Source: Ehrlichia minasensis (GTDB lineage: Bacteria; Pseudomonadota; Alphaproteobacteria; Rickettsiales; Anaplasmataceae). Taken from it: DNA of 61,029 nt. The stretch lies in NCBI GenBank assembly GCA_000825765.1, contig CDGH01000060.1, forward strand, positions 1 to 61,029. Reading direction: 5' to 3'. Below the pieces are notes generated by a model, which was not told where the DNA came from, searched no databases, and was given only the letters and a program-made list of their open reading frames with translations. A program made the translations under genes and the position numbers. Shown here piece after piece: positions 21,455 through 30,782 of the stretch. Position 1 is the stretch's first letter, and every line of letters starts with the position of its first letter.

Positions 21455-22114
21455 CTACTTTAGAGAATTTACCATAGATGATATCATGTCTTGTATTCCA
21501 AGGTATATATTATAAAGGCTATCATTCCTCATGTATGCAGAACAAGAAAATATTTTATTCACATCATCTTTAACAGATTTAATAGTAGGACAATCAACAT
21601 GAATTCCTCCTAATTTATCTATTAAATTATTAGAATCTTCCCCTATTGTTACTTTAATTTTCGCAACATCTTTTAATATTTCAACTACTACTGCAGGTGA
21701 TATACAAACTGCTCCTATAGGTTTTTTAGCATTATAAAATTTATATACAGCATTCTTGAATTCAGGTAATATACTCTCACCTTGTTTATTCTCATCAAAC
21801 AAATTAGAAAAATTTTTTGCCACACCATATCCACCAGGAATTACTAACATATCAAATTCTTCAACATTTATTTGCTCTATATCATATATGGACCCTCTTG
21901 CTATTCTTGCAGATTCAACCAAAATGTTTCTAACTTCCTCTACAGATTCTTTCTTTTTATGATCTATAACTTGTTTCTGATTTTTATTTGGTGCAAAACA
22001 CTTAAAACTCACATTATTTCTATCAAGCTCAAGCATAACTAAAACAGCTTCTCTGATTTCCGATCCATCCATATGACCACAACCAGATAAAATAACAGCA
22101 GAATTCAACGTCAT
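21455..22114 (-). CDS. elbB: ElbB-type DJ-1/PfpI family glyoxalase
   Basis: A 219-residue class-I glutamine-amidotransferase-like protein. SAVILSGCGHMDGSEIREAV and CFAPNKNQKQVIDH match ElbB, described as a glyoxalase III-like enzyme. The nucleophile-elbow Cys is in GAVCISPAVV, and the acidic partner is in the GSEI block. EFDMLVIPGGYGVAKNFSNL is also diagnostic. It faces gapA convergently across a 190-bp spacer. Confidence 0.92.
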   Translation of the reverse strand: MTLNSAVILSGCGHMDGSEIREAVLVMLELDRNNVSFKCFAPNKNQKQVIDHKKKESVEEVRNILVESARIARGSIYDIEQINVEEFDMLVIPGGYGVAKNFSNLFDENKQGESILPEFKNAVYKFYNAKKPIGAVCISPAVVVEILKDVAKIKVTIGEDSNNLIDKLGGIHVDCPTIKSVKDDVNKIFSCSAYMRNDSLYNIYLGIQDMISSMVNSLK

Positions 22115-22233
22115 AAAATACCCTTTATTAAACTAAATGCTAATTTTATAAAAACAATTTGTAATTTACAAATTTATTTGAGTACTATATGTGCTATAAA
22201 TTTATATCATAATGATCACTTATATAATAAACA

Positions 22234-23046
22234 ATGAATATATTATTAATAGGATGTGGTAATTTAGGAAGCATATTACTAAAAAAATGGTCATATAATG
22301 ACCAAATATCAAAAATTATTGTAGTTCAACCAAGCTTATCAAAAAAAGATGCATTTAACAGTATCACTAAAGTCACATTTGTAAAGTGTTACGAAGAAAT
22401 AAGCAGAAATTTTATTCCACAAGTTGTTGTGATAGCAATAAAACCTCAACAAATTTTTGATGTAATGCCAAATTATAGAATTTATAGTAAATCTGCATCT
22501 TTCATTTCTTTATGCGCTGGGATTGATGTTAATTTCTTAAAAGAATGTTTAGGAAATACAGCAATAATAATAAGAGTGATGCCTAATATTGCAATGTCAC
22601 TGAGTGAAAGTGTAAATCTTTCTTATATGGCAGAAGTATTACCTAATGAAAAACAAAAAGTATCAACTGTTTTTAACGACACAGGACTCATATATTGGAT
22701 ACAAAAAGAAGATATTTTTGATAAATTATCTCCTATTACTGGTTCTGGTCCTGCATTCTTTTTTTCTCTTGCAGAAGAATTAGTAAGGCACACTGTAGAA
22801 GCAGGCATCAATGAAGAAGATGCTATCAAATTAGTATCTCAAACATTTACAGGAAGTGCTAAACTACTAGAAACAAGAAAAACTACTATTAGCAATCTTA
22901 TATCATCAATAACAAGTCGTGGTGGAATAACACAAGCTGCACTGCAAGTACTAAACTCAGATTTACCTAAAACGATTAGTTCATGTTTAAAAGCAGCAAT
23001 GGAAAGGTTATTGTACTTAAAAGATATGCATAGAAATAATCAATAA
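22234..23046 (+). CDS. proC: Pyrroline-5-carboxylate reductase
   Basis: Last step of proline biosynthesis, reducing P5C with NAD(P)H. The 270 residues include the dinucleotide site LIGCGNLGS (4-12), VVIAIKPQQ, RVMPNIAMS and the C-terminal substrate region PITGSGPAFFFSLAEE. In the signature after this, the sequence reads SITSRGGITQAAL where the family normally has SPGGTT, so a Pro is replaced by Arg and a Thr by Ile. The rest is well conserved and the frame is intact. Confidence 0.95.
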   Translation: MNILLIGCGNLGSILLKKWSYNDQISKIIVVQPSLSKKDAFNSITKVTFVKCYEEISRNFIPQVVVIAIKPQQIFDVMPNYRIYSKSASFISLCAGIDVNFLKECLGNTAIIIRVMPNIAMSLSESVNLSYMAEVLPNEKQKVSTVFNDTGLIYWIQKEDIFDKLSPITGSGPAFFFSLAEELVRHTVEAGINEEDAIKLVSQTFTGSAKLLETRKTTISNLISSITSRGGITQAALQVLNSDLPKTISSCLKAAMERLLYLKDMHRNNQ

Positions 23047-23089
23047 TGCATATTGTATATAATAAACATATAGAAAAACAAATTTTTAT

Positions 23090-23117
23090 TTGATATTTCT
23101 TTCAGTTAAATTATAAT
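23090..23117 (+). promoter_or_regulatory. Sigma70-type promoter of the 4.5S RNA gene
   Basis: TTGATA (23090-23095), 16-bp spacer, perfect TATAAT (23112-23117), with the RNA 5' end expected 6 bp later. Confidence 0.75.
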
Positions 23118-23122
23118 GCAAA

Positions 23123-23206
23123 GGGTAATATGAGCAAAGGCTTTGTGAAGTCGGTCAGGTTAGGAATAAAGCAGCCGTAGCATTGCTTCTTTGGGTTGTA
23201 TTGCCC
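23123..23206 (+). ncRNA. ffs: 4.5S / small signal recognition particle RNA
   Basis: The conserved domain IV is visible: GGTCAGG on the 5' side, the GGAA-type tetraloop region, and AGCAGCC on the 3' side. Outer arms pair (GGGTAATA with TATTGCCC) to give the expected long hairpin of about 84 nt. A T-rich run at 23208-23218 can serve as terminator. The RNA binds Ffh and guides cotranslational membrane targeting. It lies immediately before dnaX. Confidence 0.9.
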
Positions 23207-23220
23207 ATTTTTTATTTTAT
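23207..23220 (+). terminator. T-run ending the 4.5S RNA
   Basis: The closing helix of the SRP RNA is followed by a run of T residues, the pattern of an intrinsic terminator. Confidence 0.5.
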
Positions 23221-23229
23221 CACTTTAAA

Positions 23230-24708
23230 ATGAGTTTCGCATTAAAATATAGGCCTAGCAATTTTAAGGATCTTATAGGACAGGAAGTTTTAGTTCGCGT
23301 TTTACATAATGCATTTCACTTAGATAAGATACCAGAGTCAATACTTTTAACAGGTACTAGTGGTGTCGGGAAAACAACCGCTGCAAGAATAATATCAATG
23401 TGCTTAAATTGTGCTTTTGGACCAACATCTGATCCATGCAATACATGTCAAAATTGTATATCCATCAAAAATTTCAATCATCCAGATGTAATAGAAATAG
23501 ATGCAGCAAGCAACACAAGTATAGAGGATGTAAAAGTGATTTTAGAAAACTCACGCTACATGCCAATTAGTTCAAAATTTAAAGTATACATAATAGATGA
23601 AGTTCATATGTTATCTAACAGTGCATTTAATGCACTACTAAAAGTGTTAGAAGAACCTGCACCTTATGTAAAATTTATTTTAGCAACAACTGAAGTAAAG
23701 AAAATACCTGTAACAATCATATCTAGATGCCAAAGATTTGATTTTCAAAAAATATCTACAGACAAACTTATAAAACATTTAAAAGCAATATCAGAAAAAG
23801 AAAATATAACATCTGATGAAGAAAGTATTAAACTAATAGCAGATAATGCTGATGGATCAATACGTAATGCACTATCCATATTAGAACAAGCTGCTATATA
23901 TAGTAATAAAGTTCTATCTGAAAAAAGCACAAAAGAAATGCTAGGGTATGTTAGTAGACATACACTACTAGAAATAATAGAACCATTAGTCACAGGAAAT
24001 ACTTTAGAAGCACTAAAGAAATTTGAAGAATCATGCAACTCATATAGTCCTGTTATAATATTAGATAACATGTTGCAGATTATTTATGAAATATGCTATT
24101 TTTCTATAACAAAAAACAATGAATCTTTATCTGACAATAACATTATAACACACATAAAAAATGATAAGATTTTATCCACAACATTTTTATCAAGATTATG
24201 GCAGATGCTTTTTAAAGGAATACAAGAAGTAAAATCATCTAATTGTACAAAGCATGCTGCTAATATGCTAATCATCAGATTATGTTACCTATCACCACTG
24301 CCATCTCCAAAACAAATAATAGATAAAATCCAGGACAATATAAAAACAAATAATAAACCTGATAATTATAAAAAAGAATTACTTGAATTATTAAAAATCA
24401 ATAACATGCAAGACTTATATAATCAAATATATGAATCCGACTTAGAAATAACAAATTACAATGACGGAATACTAAATATAAAATGCAATAATACATTATC
24501 TAAAGACTTACATGACGATCTATTAAATTTTCTTAATAGCTCAACAAATAAAAAATGGAATATATCAATTGAACAAAATTTTAATATAAGTAAAAATAGC
24601 AATACATGCTACAATAAAAGCTTTAACTCAACTATTTGCAACATATTACAAGAATTTGATGGTGCAAAAGTTGTAAACATAGAAAATATAAAAAAGAACA
24701 ATAACTAA
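23230..24708 (+). CDS. dnaX: DNA polymerase III subunit gamma/tau
   Basis: The clamp-loader ATPase of the replicative polymerase. Walker A TGTSGVGKTT (41-50), a zinc module with Cys at about 58, 61, 70, 73 and 76, Walker B IIDEVHMLS, and the sensor SRCQRF are all present. I place the start at ATG 23230 (MSFALKYRPSNFKDLIGQ); a TTG at 23191 would lie inside the SRP RNA. The 492-residue product is nearer a gamma form, with a short Asn/Lys-rich C-terminus. ybaB follows 10 bp later. Confidence 0.96.
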   Translation: MSFALKYRPSNFKDLIGQEVLVRVLHNAFHLDKIPESILLTGTSGVGKTTAARIISMCLNCAFGPTSDPCNTCQNCISIKNFNHPDVIEIDAASNTSIEDVKVILENSRYMPISSKFKVYIIDEVHMLSNSAFNALLKVLEEPAPYVKFILATTEVKKIPVTIISRCQRFDFQKISTDKLIKHLKAISEKENITSDEESIKLIADNADGSIRNALSILEQAAIYSNKVLSEKSTKEMLGYVSRHTLLEIIEPLVTGNTLEALKKFEESCNSYSPVIILDNMLQIIYEICYFSITKNNESLSDNNIITHIKNDKILSTTFLSRLWQMLFKGIQEVKSSNCTKHAANMLIIRLCYLSPLPSPKQIIDKIQDNIKTNNKPDNYKKELLELLKINNMQDLYNQIYESDLEITNYNDGILNIKCNNTLSKDLHDDLLNFLNSSTNKKWNISIEQNFNISKNSNTCYNKSFNSTICNILQEFDGAKVVNIENIKKNNN

Positions 24709-24718
24709 GGAGTAATGT

Positions 24719-25024
24719 ATGTATTCTAGTGATCAACTATCCAGCTTACAAGAACTTTTAAAAAAGAAATTCTCTGAATTTCAAGAACAACAAAAACCTC
24801 AAGTTTTTGAAGGTTCATCACTTGGAGGAAAAGTATCTGTAAAAATCAATGTATCTAATATGGTAAGTTATCAGGTAACTGAAGTAAAATTAGATCCATC
24901 ATTACTACAAGAAAAAGCAATTCTAATAGAAGATTTAATTAGAGCTGCATTTAACGATGCACTAAAAAAGTCATCTGACTATAACAAAAATCTTATAAGT
25001 TCTTTACTACCGTTTGGAATATAA
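24719..25024 (+). CDS. ybaB: YbaB/EbfC nucleoid-associated protein
   Basis: A small dimeric DNA-binding protein that commonly follows dnaX. The 101 residues have an N-terminal coiled-coil helix (LQELLKKKFSEFQEQQ) and the family core SLGGKVSVKINVSNMVSYQVTEVKLDP. The ATG at 24719 follows AAGGAG at 24707-24712 with normal spacing. asd starts 6 bp after its stop. Confidence 0.92.
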   Translation: MYSSDQLSSLQELLKKKFSEFQEQQKPQVFEGSSLGGKVSVKINVSNMVSYQVTEVKLDPSLLQEKAILIEDLIRAAFNDALKKSSDYNKNLISSLLPFGI

Positions 25025-25030
25025 AAAACT

Positions 25031-26041
25031 ATGAATTATAAGATAGCAGTAGTAGGAGCTACAGGAAACGTAGGTAGAGTTATTTTAAACGTTTTATCAA
25101 GTAGATCATTCCCAGCAAAAGAAGTTATAGCATTAGCATCAAAAAAATCTGTAGGAAAAAAGTTAAGTTACGGAGATAAAATACTAGAATCTCAAGATTT
25201 AGATAGTTACGATTTTTCTGATACAGATATAGCAATTTTTTCAGCTGGATCTTCAATATCACAGAAATATGCGCGAACAGCAGCAAACAGAGGATGTATA
25301 GTTATAGATAACACTTCTTTATTTCGTATGGAAGATGAGATACCGTTAGTAATACCAGAAATAAATCCAGAGGACATATCTGAATATGATAAACATAATA
25401 TAATTGCTAATCCAAATTGTTCTACTATACAAATGCTTTTAGCTTTAAACCCACTACATAAAATATCAAAAATAAAAAGAATTGTTGTATCAACATACCA
25501 ATCAGTTTCTGGTGCAGGAAAGTCTTCAATGGATGAGCTTTATTCACAAACTAAAGGTACATTTATGAATCAAAGTATTGCACCAAAACAATTTACAAAA
25601 AGAATTGCTTTCAATTGTATTCCACACATAGATATTTTTATGAAAGATGGATCAACAAAAGAAGAATGGAAAATGGCTGTAGAAACGAAAAAAATATTAG
25701 ACAGCAATATAGAAGTAAGCGCAACATGTGTCAGAGTACCAGTATTTGTATCACATTCTGAATCAGTAAATGTTGAATTTTTCTCTGAGATTTCAGAAAA
25801 AGAAGCTTATGAAGCATTAGAAAATGCTCCAGGAATTTTAATACTTGACAGAAGAGAAGACGGAGGATATGCAACACCATTAGATTGTGTACATGAAGAT
25901 GAAGTTTACGTATCAAGGCTAAGAAAAGACAACACAGTAAAACATGGTCTTAATATGTGGTTAGTAAGTGACAATTTAAGAAAAGGTGCAGCGTTAAATG
26001 CAGTACAAATAGCAGAAATACTCATTAAAGACTATTTATAG
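25031..26041 (+). CDS. asd: Aspartate-semialdehyde dehydrogenase
   Basis: Makes aspartate semialdehyde from aspartyl phosphate, the branch point to diaminopimelate and threonine/methionine. It shows GATGNVGRVIL (9-19), the active-site NPNCST (Cys130), YQSVSGAGKSSMDEL, FNCIPHID and CVRVPVFVSHSESVNVEF. Length 336 is normal. dapF in the same window uses the same pathway. Its 3' end has been partly duplicated in the following spacer. Confidence 0.97.
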   Translation: MNYKIAVVGATGNVGRVILNVLSSRSFPAKEVIALASKKSVGKKLSYGDKILESQDLDSYDFSDTDIAIFSAGSSISQKYARTAANRGCIVIDNTSLFRMEDEIPLVIPEINPEDISEYDKHNIIANPNCSTIQMLLALNPLHKISKIKRIVVSTYQSVSGAGKSSMDELYSQTKGTFMNQSIAPKQFTKRIAFNCIPHIDIFMKDGSTKEEWKMAVETKKILDSNIEVSATCVRVPVFVSHSESVNVEFFSEISEKEAYEALENAPGILILDRREDGGYATPLDCVHEDEVYVSRLRKDNTVKHGLNMWLVSDNLRKGAALNAVQIAEILIKDYL

Positions 26042-26754
26042 AAAATCAACAATCACTACAATTAAAATCAATGACAGTACAAATAGTAAAAAATTGTCAT
26101 ATATTCAAAATAAAATAATTATATTGTAGTAAAAAATGTAAATTATTTAGTAACATATGAAGAAAAAATAAAACATTAAATGCAGTACAAATAATAGAAA
26201 TTATTATCTATAAAATAAATTCAATGTAGTAATTCAAGCAGTAAGCTATAATTAAAAAATTGTGTAGTAATAGGTCAAGTAAAAATAATACCAACAATTA
26301 CACATATTGAAATACGAAATTTATCAAGTACAGCAATTCATAAATAGTTCAAAATTAAAAATACAAACAACAAAAGTATTATTAAACTAGTACATTACTT
26401 ATAAAATACTAACAATCCTCACTAAAATATTCTCAGTTAATATAAGTAAAAAAGCACGATATTCCATCAATGTAGTACAATACAAACTTATATAAATTAC
26501 TATTAAAAAAAACAAATCCAATAAATAAATTCTTATTAGTAAGTTGTAATTAAAAAAAATGGGATAGTACTTATATTAACACACAACACAAATACTAAAA
26601 ATATACAAAATAATAAAACATAACAGGTATGTAATTCCACAGTAACAAATAATTATAAATAAATTATAAAACAAAAGCACTATGTAAAATTAAATAAATC
26701 ATCACAACAATGATACACAAATGTCGTATATATCTTTACAAAATAGAATACAAG
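26042..26754. repeat. Spacer after asd with a decayed copy of the asd 3' end
   Basis: About 26138-26222 resembles the last 85 bp of asd at a 183-bp offset; the shared core is TTAAATGCAGTACAAATA (asd around 25993, copy around 26176). A weaker echo, ACAGTACAAATAGTAAAAAA, is near 26072. The rest is AT-rich with no gene. Confidence 0.65.
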
Positions 26755-27939
26755 TTATGAGTTTAAATAAAATTCATTTCTTAATTTTAAAGCAAAATCT
26801 TCCTTTTCCCAAGAGAAACTGCCATTTTCATCAGGAATTCTTCCAAAATGACCATAACAAGATGTAATTTTATAAATAGGATTAAGTAACATTAAATGTT
26901 TACAAATTCCATAAGGAGACAAATCTATATTATTTTGTATAAAACTTTTTATAACATTATCACTTACAACTCCAGTACCAAAAGTATTCACATAAAATGA
27001 AATAGGACGAGAAATTCCAATAGCATAAGATAATTGAACTAAACATTGACTTGCTAATTTAGCAGAAACAACATTTTTTGCTAAGTAACGAGCCATATAA
27101 GCAGCAGATCTATCTACTTTACTTGGATCTTTTCCAGAAAAAGCTCCACCACCATGAGGTATGTGTCCCCCATATGTATCTATCATAATCTTACGACCAG
27201 TCAAACCACAATCACCAACTGGGCCACCTATAACAAACCTACCTGCTGGATTAACTAAAAAATCACTATCAGAACACATCCACCCATCTGGCAAAGAGTT
27301 CTTAACATATGGATATACAATATCTCTTATTTGACTTTGTGACAGATCTTCAGAATGTTGTATTGAAAGTACAATATTATATGCTTTAACAGGTACATTA
27401 TTTTCATATAATAATGTAACTTGAGTTTTTGCATCCGGCCCAAGATTTGGTATCTTAAAGTTTTTTACTGCAGAAATAACATTTTTCAAAATCAAATGAG
27501 AATAAAAAATTGATGCAGGCATAAAAGCTTCAGTTTCATTTATTGCATACCCATACACTATACCTTGATCACCAGCACCTTGATTCTTACCAAAATTAAC
27601 TCCAACAAAAATATCTTGCGACTGCTCATGTATTAAAATTTCAATAACAACATGCTCCCAATGAAATCCATCCTGTTCATAACCTATATCTTTTATAACT
27701 TGACGAGTTATACATTCTATATCAGAGTTATTAACATTAACACCACAAATTTCACCACTAACTATTACCTTATTTTTAGTTACTAAAGTTTCTATAGCAG
27801 CATGAACAATAGGATTCAATGATATATAATAGTCAAGTATAGCATCAGATATTTGATCAGCAATTTTATCAGGATGTCCACTAGAAACAGACTCACTAGT
27901 TATAATGTACTCAGATGAACAATTTTGATAATGAAACAT
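26755..27939 (-). CDS. metK: S-adenosylmethionine synthetase
   Basis: Makes SAM from methionine and ATP. Signature blocks are TSESVSSGHPDKIADQISDAILD near the N-terminus, GAGDQGIVYGYA, and the P-loop-like GGGAFSGKDPSKVDRSAAY. The 394-residue length is typical. It is a stand-alone gene on the minus strand. I looked for a SAM riboswitch upstream and saw none. Confidence 0.97.
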   Translation of the reverse strand: MFHYQNCSSEYIITSESVSSGHPDKIADQISDAILDYYISLNPIVHAAIETLVTKNKVIVSGEICGVNVNNSDIECITRQVIKDIGYEQDGFHWEHVVIEILIHEQSQDIFVGVNFGKNQGAGDQGIVYGYAINETEAFMPASIFYSHLILKNVISAVKNFKIPNLGPDAKTQVTLLYENNVPVKAYNIVLSIQHSEDLSQSQIRDIVYPYVKNSLPDGWMCSDSDFLVNPAGRFVIGGPVGDCGLTGRKIMIDTYGGHIPHGGGAFSGKDPSKVDRSAAYMARYLAKNVVSAKLASQCLVQLSYAIGISRPISFYVNTFGTGVVSDNVIKSFIQNNIDLSPYGICKHLMLLNPIYKITSCYGHFGRIPDENGSFSWEKEDFALKLRNEFYLNS

Positions 27940-28489
27940 GTTAAAAACGTAAACACAAAGATTTTTATAGTATCAAATATGAAATAACTAAACAATATAT
28001 AATATCCAGACTTTTAAAAAATTAACATTTTTATAAAATTATATACAAACAATACAACTTACCAACACTTTGAGTTATCATTTCAATTACCAAGTAAAAA
28101 GTAATAAGCATATCAAAGCATTAAGAATACAAAATATCATAGATTTTAGTAATGACAATAGTTTAAACTATCACTTACTGTTAAGAATATATGTTTCTCT
28201 GTATTTTTCTATTAAATAACAGTTTATTGTAATTTTCATTGTTTGTATTGCACTTGATAATTAACTTTTTAAACTATTAGAAAATTTTACTATTATGTAA
28301 TCATTTGTATTACTGATATTTGTAATGTATTCAGTACTGCATAATTTTAATCTTTACAATGCAAAACAAAATGCTGAACATAAATCCACTTTGAATTTCT
28401 CACTTATATATCTGTAATTCAATATCAGTCAAAAACTATTTCTAAATATAAAAACATATACAAGTCCATATTCAAAAAAATCGATAAAC
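27940..28489. other. Spacer between metK and tRNA-Arg
   Basis: AT-rich, no coding signal and no recognisable RNA structure. Confidence 0.4.
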
Positions 28490-28517
28490 TTGACAAATAT
28501 ATTAATTAAAGTACCAT
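28490..28517 (+). promoter_or_regulatory. Possible promoter of tRNA-Arg
   Basis: TTGACA at 28490-28495, 16-bp spacer, then TACCAT (4 of 6 to the -10 consensus) at 28512-28517. Expected start is a few bases before the mature tRNA. Confidence 0.4.
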
Positions 28518-28531
28518 TTTATAGTTAAAAT

Positions 28532-28609
28532 GTGCCTGTAGCTCAGCCTGGATAGAGCATCAGCCTTCTAAGCTGTTGGTCAGGGGTTCAAATCCCTTCG
28601 GGCACACCA
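28532..28609 (+). tRNA. tRNA-Arg (anticodon UCU)
   Basis: The cloverleaf is complete: acceptor GTGCCTG with CGGGCAC, D-arm GCTC/GAGC, anticodon loop CTTCTAA (TCT), T-arm AGGGG-TTCAAAT-CCCTT, and an encoded CCA. The outermost anticodon-stem pair is a T-T mismatch. Confidence 0.95.
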
Positions 28610-28668
28610 TAACATTAACTAACTTTAATTGTTAGTAAATTTTTGTATATCATTTTGTAATTTTCCGC

Positions 28669-29841
28669 ATGAACAATAGCAAATACTATGATGTAGTTAT
28701 TTCAGGCGCAGGAGTGAATGGAATAATTACAGCAATAGCCTTAAATCAGCTTTCTATTTCTACAGCACTAATAGATAAAAACAAAATCCTATCATCAATG
28801 CCAAAAGATAGAGTATTTGCTTTATCAAGGAGGTCTCATGAAATATTAGATAAGTTCAACATATGGAACAACATTAAAGAACATTGCCCTATGTTAGACA
28901 TTTTAATAAAAGATGAAGACAGTACAATATTTGCACATTATGATCATAAATCCATAAGTGATAAACCAATGGGATATATTGTAGAAAGTAAATTTCTATG
29001 TGATGCTTTTAAAAAACACATAAAAAAACTAAACCTTTACTCAGAATGCACATATAAATCAGTAAGCATCTCAAATGACATAGTAAAAATAGAATTAACA
29101 GACAATACAACACTACTAACATCACTACTAATATCCGCTGAAGGTAAAAACTCAAGACTAAGACAAATATTTGATATAAAATACATTAATTATGATTATT
29201 TTCAAAGCAGTATTATTTGCAATGTAAAACATACGAATCATCATAAAAACTTAGCGGTTGAGCATTTTTCTTCAGTAGGACCACTTGCAATATTACCAAT
29301 GTATAATGGATATAGGTCTTCCGTAGTTTGGACAAACAAAAAACATATTAGTGAGACACTAATGAAATTAAGCAAACAAGATTTTATTACTGAATTAGAA
29401 AAAAAATGTTCTCCATATTTAAATGATATAAAGTTAGACAGTGAAATCAAGTGTTTTCCTTTGCATTTAACATTTGCTAAACATATGCATAAAAACAGAT
29501 TGGCATTAATAGGTGATGCAGCACATTCTATACATCCAATAGCAGGCCAAGGATTAAATTTAGGTATAAGAGACATAGATAAACTAGTAGATAATATAAA
29601 ATCAGCAAAACAGTATGGTATAGATATAGGCAGTAACTACGTTTTAAAAAACTTTTCTTATGATAGATATTTCGATAATTTTTCTATGGCAGTCTTTACT
29701 ACACTTATAGATGATGTATTTTCTAGAAAATCTTGTATTGTAAAAGCTGCAAGAAGAGCTGGATTATATATAATTCAAAATTCAAAAAGTATAAAAAACT
29801 ATATGATAAAACATGCTATGGGGATAGGAAAACTTAATTAA
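28669..29841 (+). CDS. FAD-dependent ubiquinone biosynthesis hydroxylase (UbiH/UbiF family)
   Basis: An aromatic-ring monooxygenase of the PF01494 type, acting on ubiquinone precursors at the inner membrane. The 390 residues have the FAD dinucleotide motif VVISGAGVNGIITAIAL near the N-terminus, DRVFALSRRS, and the second FAD motif GDAAHSIHPIAGQGLNLG near residue 280. Which ring position it hydroxylates cannot be told from sequence. Its stop overlaps the end of the convergent gene by 4 bp. Confidence 0.9.
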   Translation: MNNSKYYDVVISGAGVNGIITAIALNQLSISTALIDKNKILSSMPKDRVFALSRRSHEILDKFNIWNNIKEHCPMLDILIKDEDSTIFAHYDHKSISDKPMGYIVESKFLCDAFKKHIKKLNLYSECTYKSVSISNDIVKIELTDNTTLLTSLLISAEGKNSRLRQIFDIKYINYDYFQSSIICNVKHTNHHKNLAVEHFSSVGPLAILPMYNGYRSSVVWTNKKHISETLMKLSKQDFITELEKKCSPYLNDIKLDSEIKCFPLHLTFAKHMHKNRLALIGDAAHSIHPIAGQGLNLGIRDIDKLVDNIKSAKQYGIDIGSNYVLKNFSYDRYFDNFSMAVFTTLIDDVFSRKSCIVKAARRAGLYIIQNSKSIKNYMIKHAMGIGKLN

Positions 29842-30398
29842 TCTCTATCAATTACATTATCATAATTTTGATTATTCTTTTTATTTTTCACACATAAAAT
29901 ATTTGAAACCATCTTATTTATTGATTCTTCTATTTCTGCAATTGCATTCTTTTTTATTTTATCAATTTCTTCAATATGATTAGTATCTATAAAGTTAAAG
30001 TCATTATAATTGTTAAATTCTAAGTTTTCCTTACTATGACTATCTTTTTTAAAAATAGAACATACATATTCAAATAAACATCTGAAGAATTCATTCCAGT
30101 TAATTTTAGAAACTTTTAAGTAAAACCAAAAAGGTATAATTAATGATACTCCGGCTTTAAAAAATATAGAATAAGTTAGTGAATCATAGTTGTAATAACA
30201 CCATTTTGAGTACTTATAAATGTAAATAGCAACATTTTTAGGATCCTTATATGCAAATGCAAATTTAATTCCTTCTTTCATAGCAATAAAAATAAAGGAA
30301 GAAAAATAAAGAAACACTAAAATAAAAAATACTCTAATAATAAGATTCTTTATATTCTTTAATAAAAAGAAGAATAACATGTACCTGTAAAAAAGCAT
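29838..30398 (-). CDS. Hypothetical membrane protein
   Basis: A 186-residue protein with a strongly hydrophobic N-terminal segment (about 14-40), a second hydrophobic stretch at about 83-97, and a hydrophilic Asn/Lys/Asp-rich C-terminal half that probably faces the cytoplasm. No known family was recognised. A second ATG seven codons in is an alternative start. It converges on the hydroxylase gene and lies directly downstream of tRNA-Gln on the same strand. Confidence 0.6.
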   Translation of the reverse strand: MLFYRYMLFFFLLKNIKNLIIRVFFILVFLYFSSFIFIAMKEGIKFAFAYKDPKNVAIYIYKYSKWCYYNYDSLTYSIFFKAGVSLIIPFWFYLKVSKINWNEFFRCLFEYVCSIFKKDSHSKENLEFNNYNDFNFIDTNHIEEIDKIKKNAIAEIEESINKMVSNILCVKNKKNNQNYDNVIDRD

Positions 30399-30428
30399 AA
30401 GGTTACTACATTAAAGCTAACAAAAACA

Positions 30429-30504
30429 TGGCTGGGATGGAAGGGTTCGAACCTCCGAAATGACGGTATCAAAAACCGCTGCCTTACCACTTGGCTACAT
30501 CCCA
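30429..30504 (-). tRNA. tRNA-Gln (anticodon UUG)
   Basis: On the minus strand: acceptor TGGGATG with CATCCCA, anticodon stem GCGGT/ACCGT around loop TTTTGAT (TTG), T-loop GTTCGAAC, and encoded GCCA. The 76-nt cloverleaf is complete. Confidence 0.95.
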
Positions 30505-30782
30505 TCTACAAAACAGCAAACTAATATAGTAATTAGCAAACCTTACTTCATGATTAACAAAGATTATATAGATCAAAAAAAAATGCAAGAAAAAATCAAA
30601 GTATTAAATACAAATATATTATATGTAGTTTCACATACCTAACAAACAAATTTTGATATCACTTTTTTTTAATAAATCATGTATCTAATAAAAAGAATTA
30701 ATAACATATGAAAAAATAAACCTTGTATAATTTCATATTATTATCTATATAATAACAGAAGTTAGAATTGGTTATATTTTTT

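Noticed and set aside
27940-28489. SAM riboswitch upstream of metK
   Set aside because: No conserved SAM-binding core could be found by eye in the leader.
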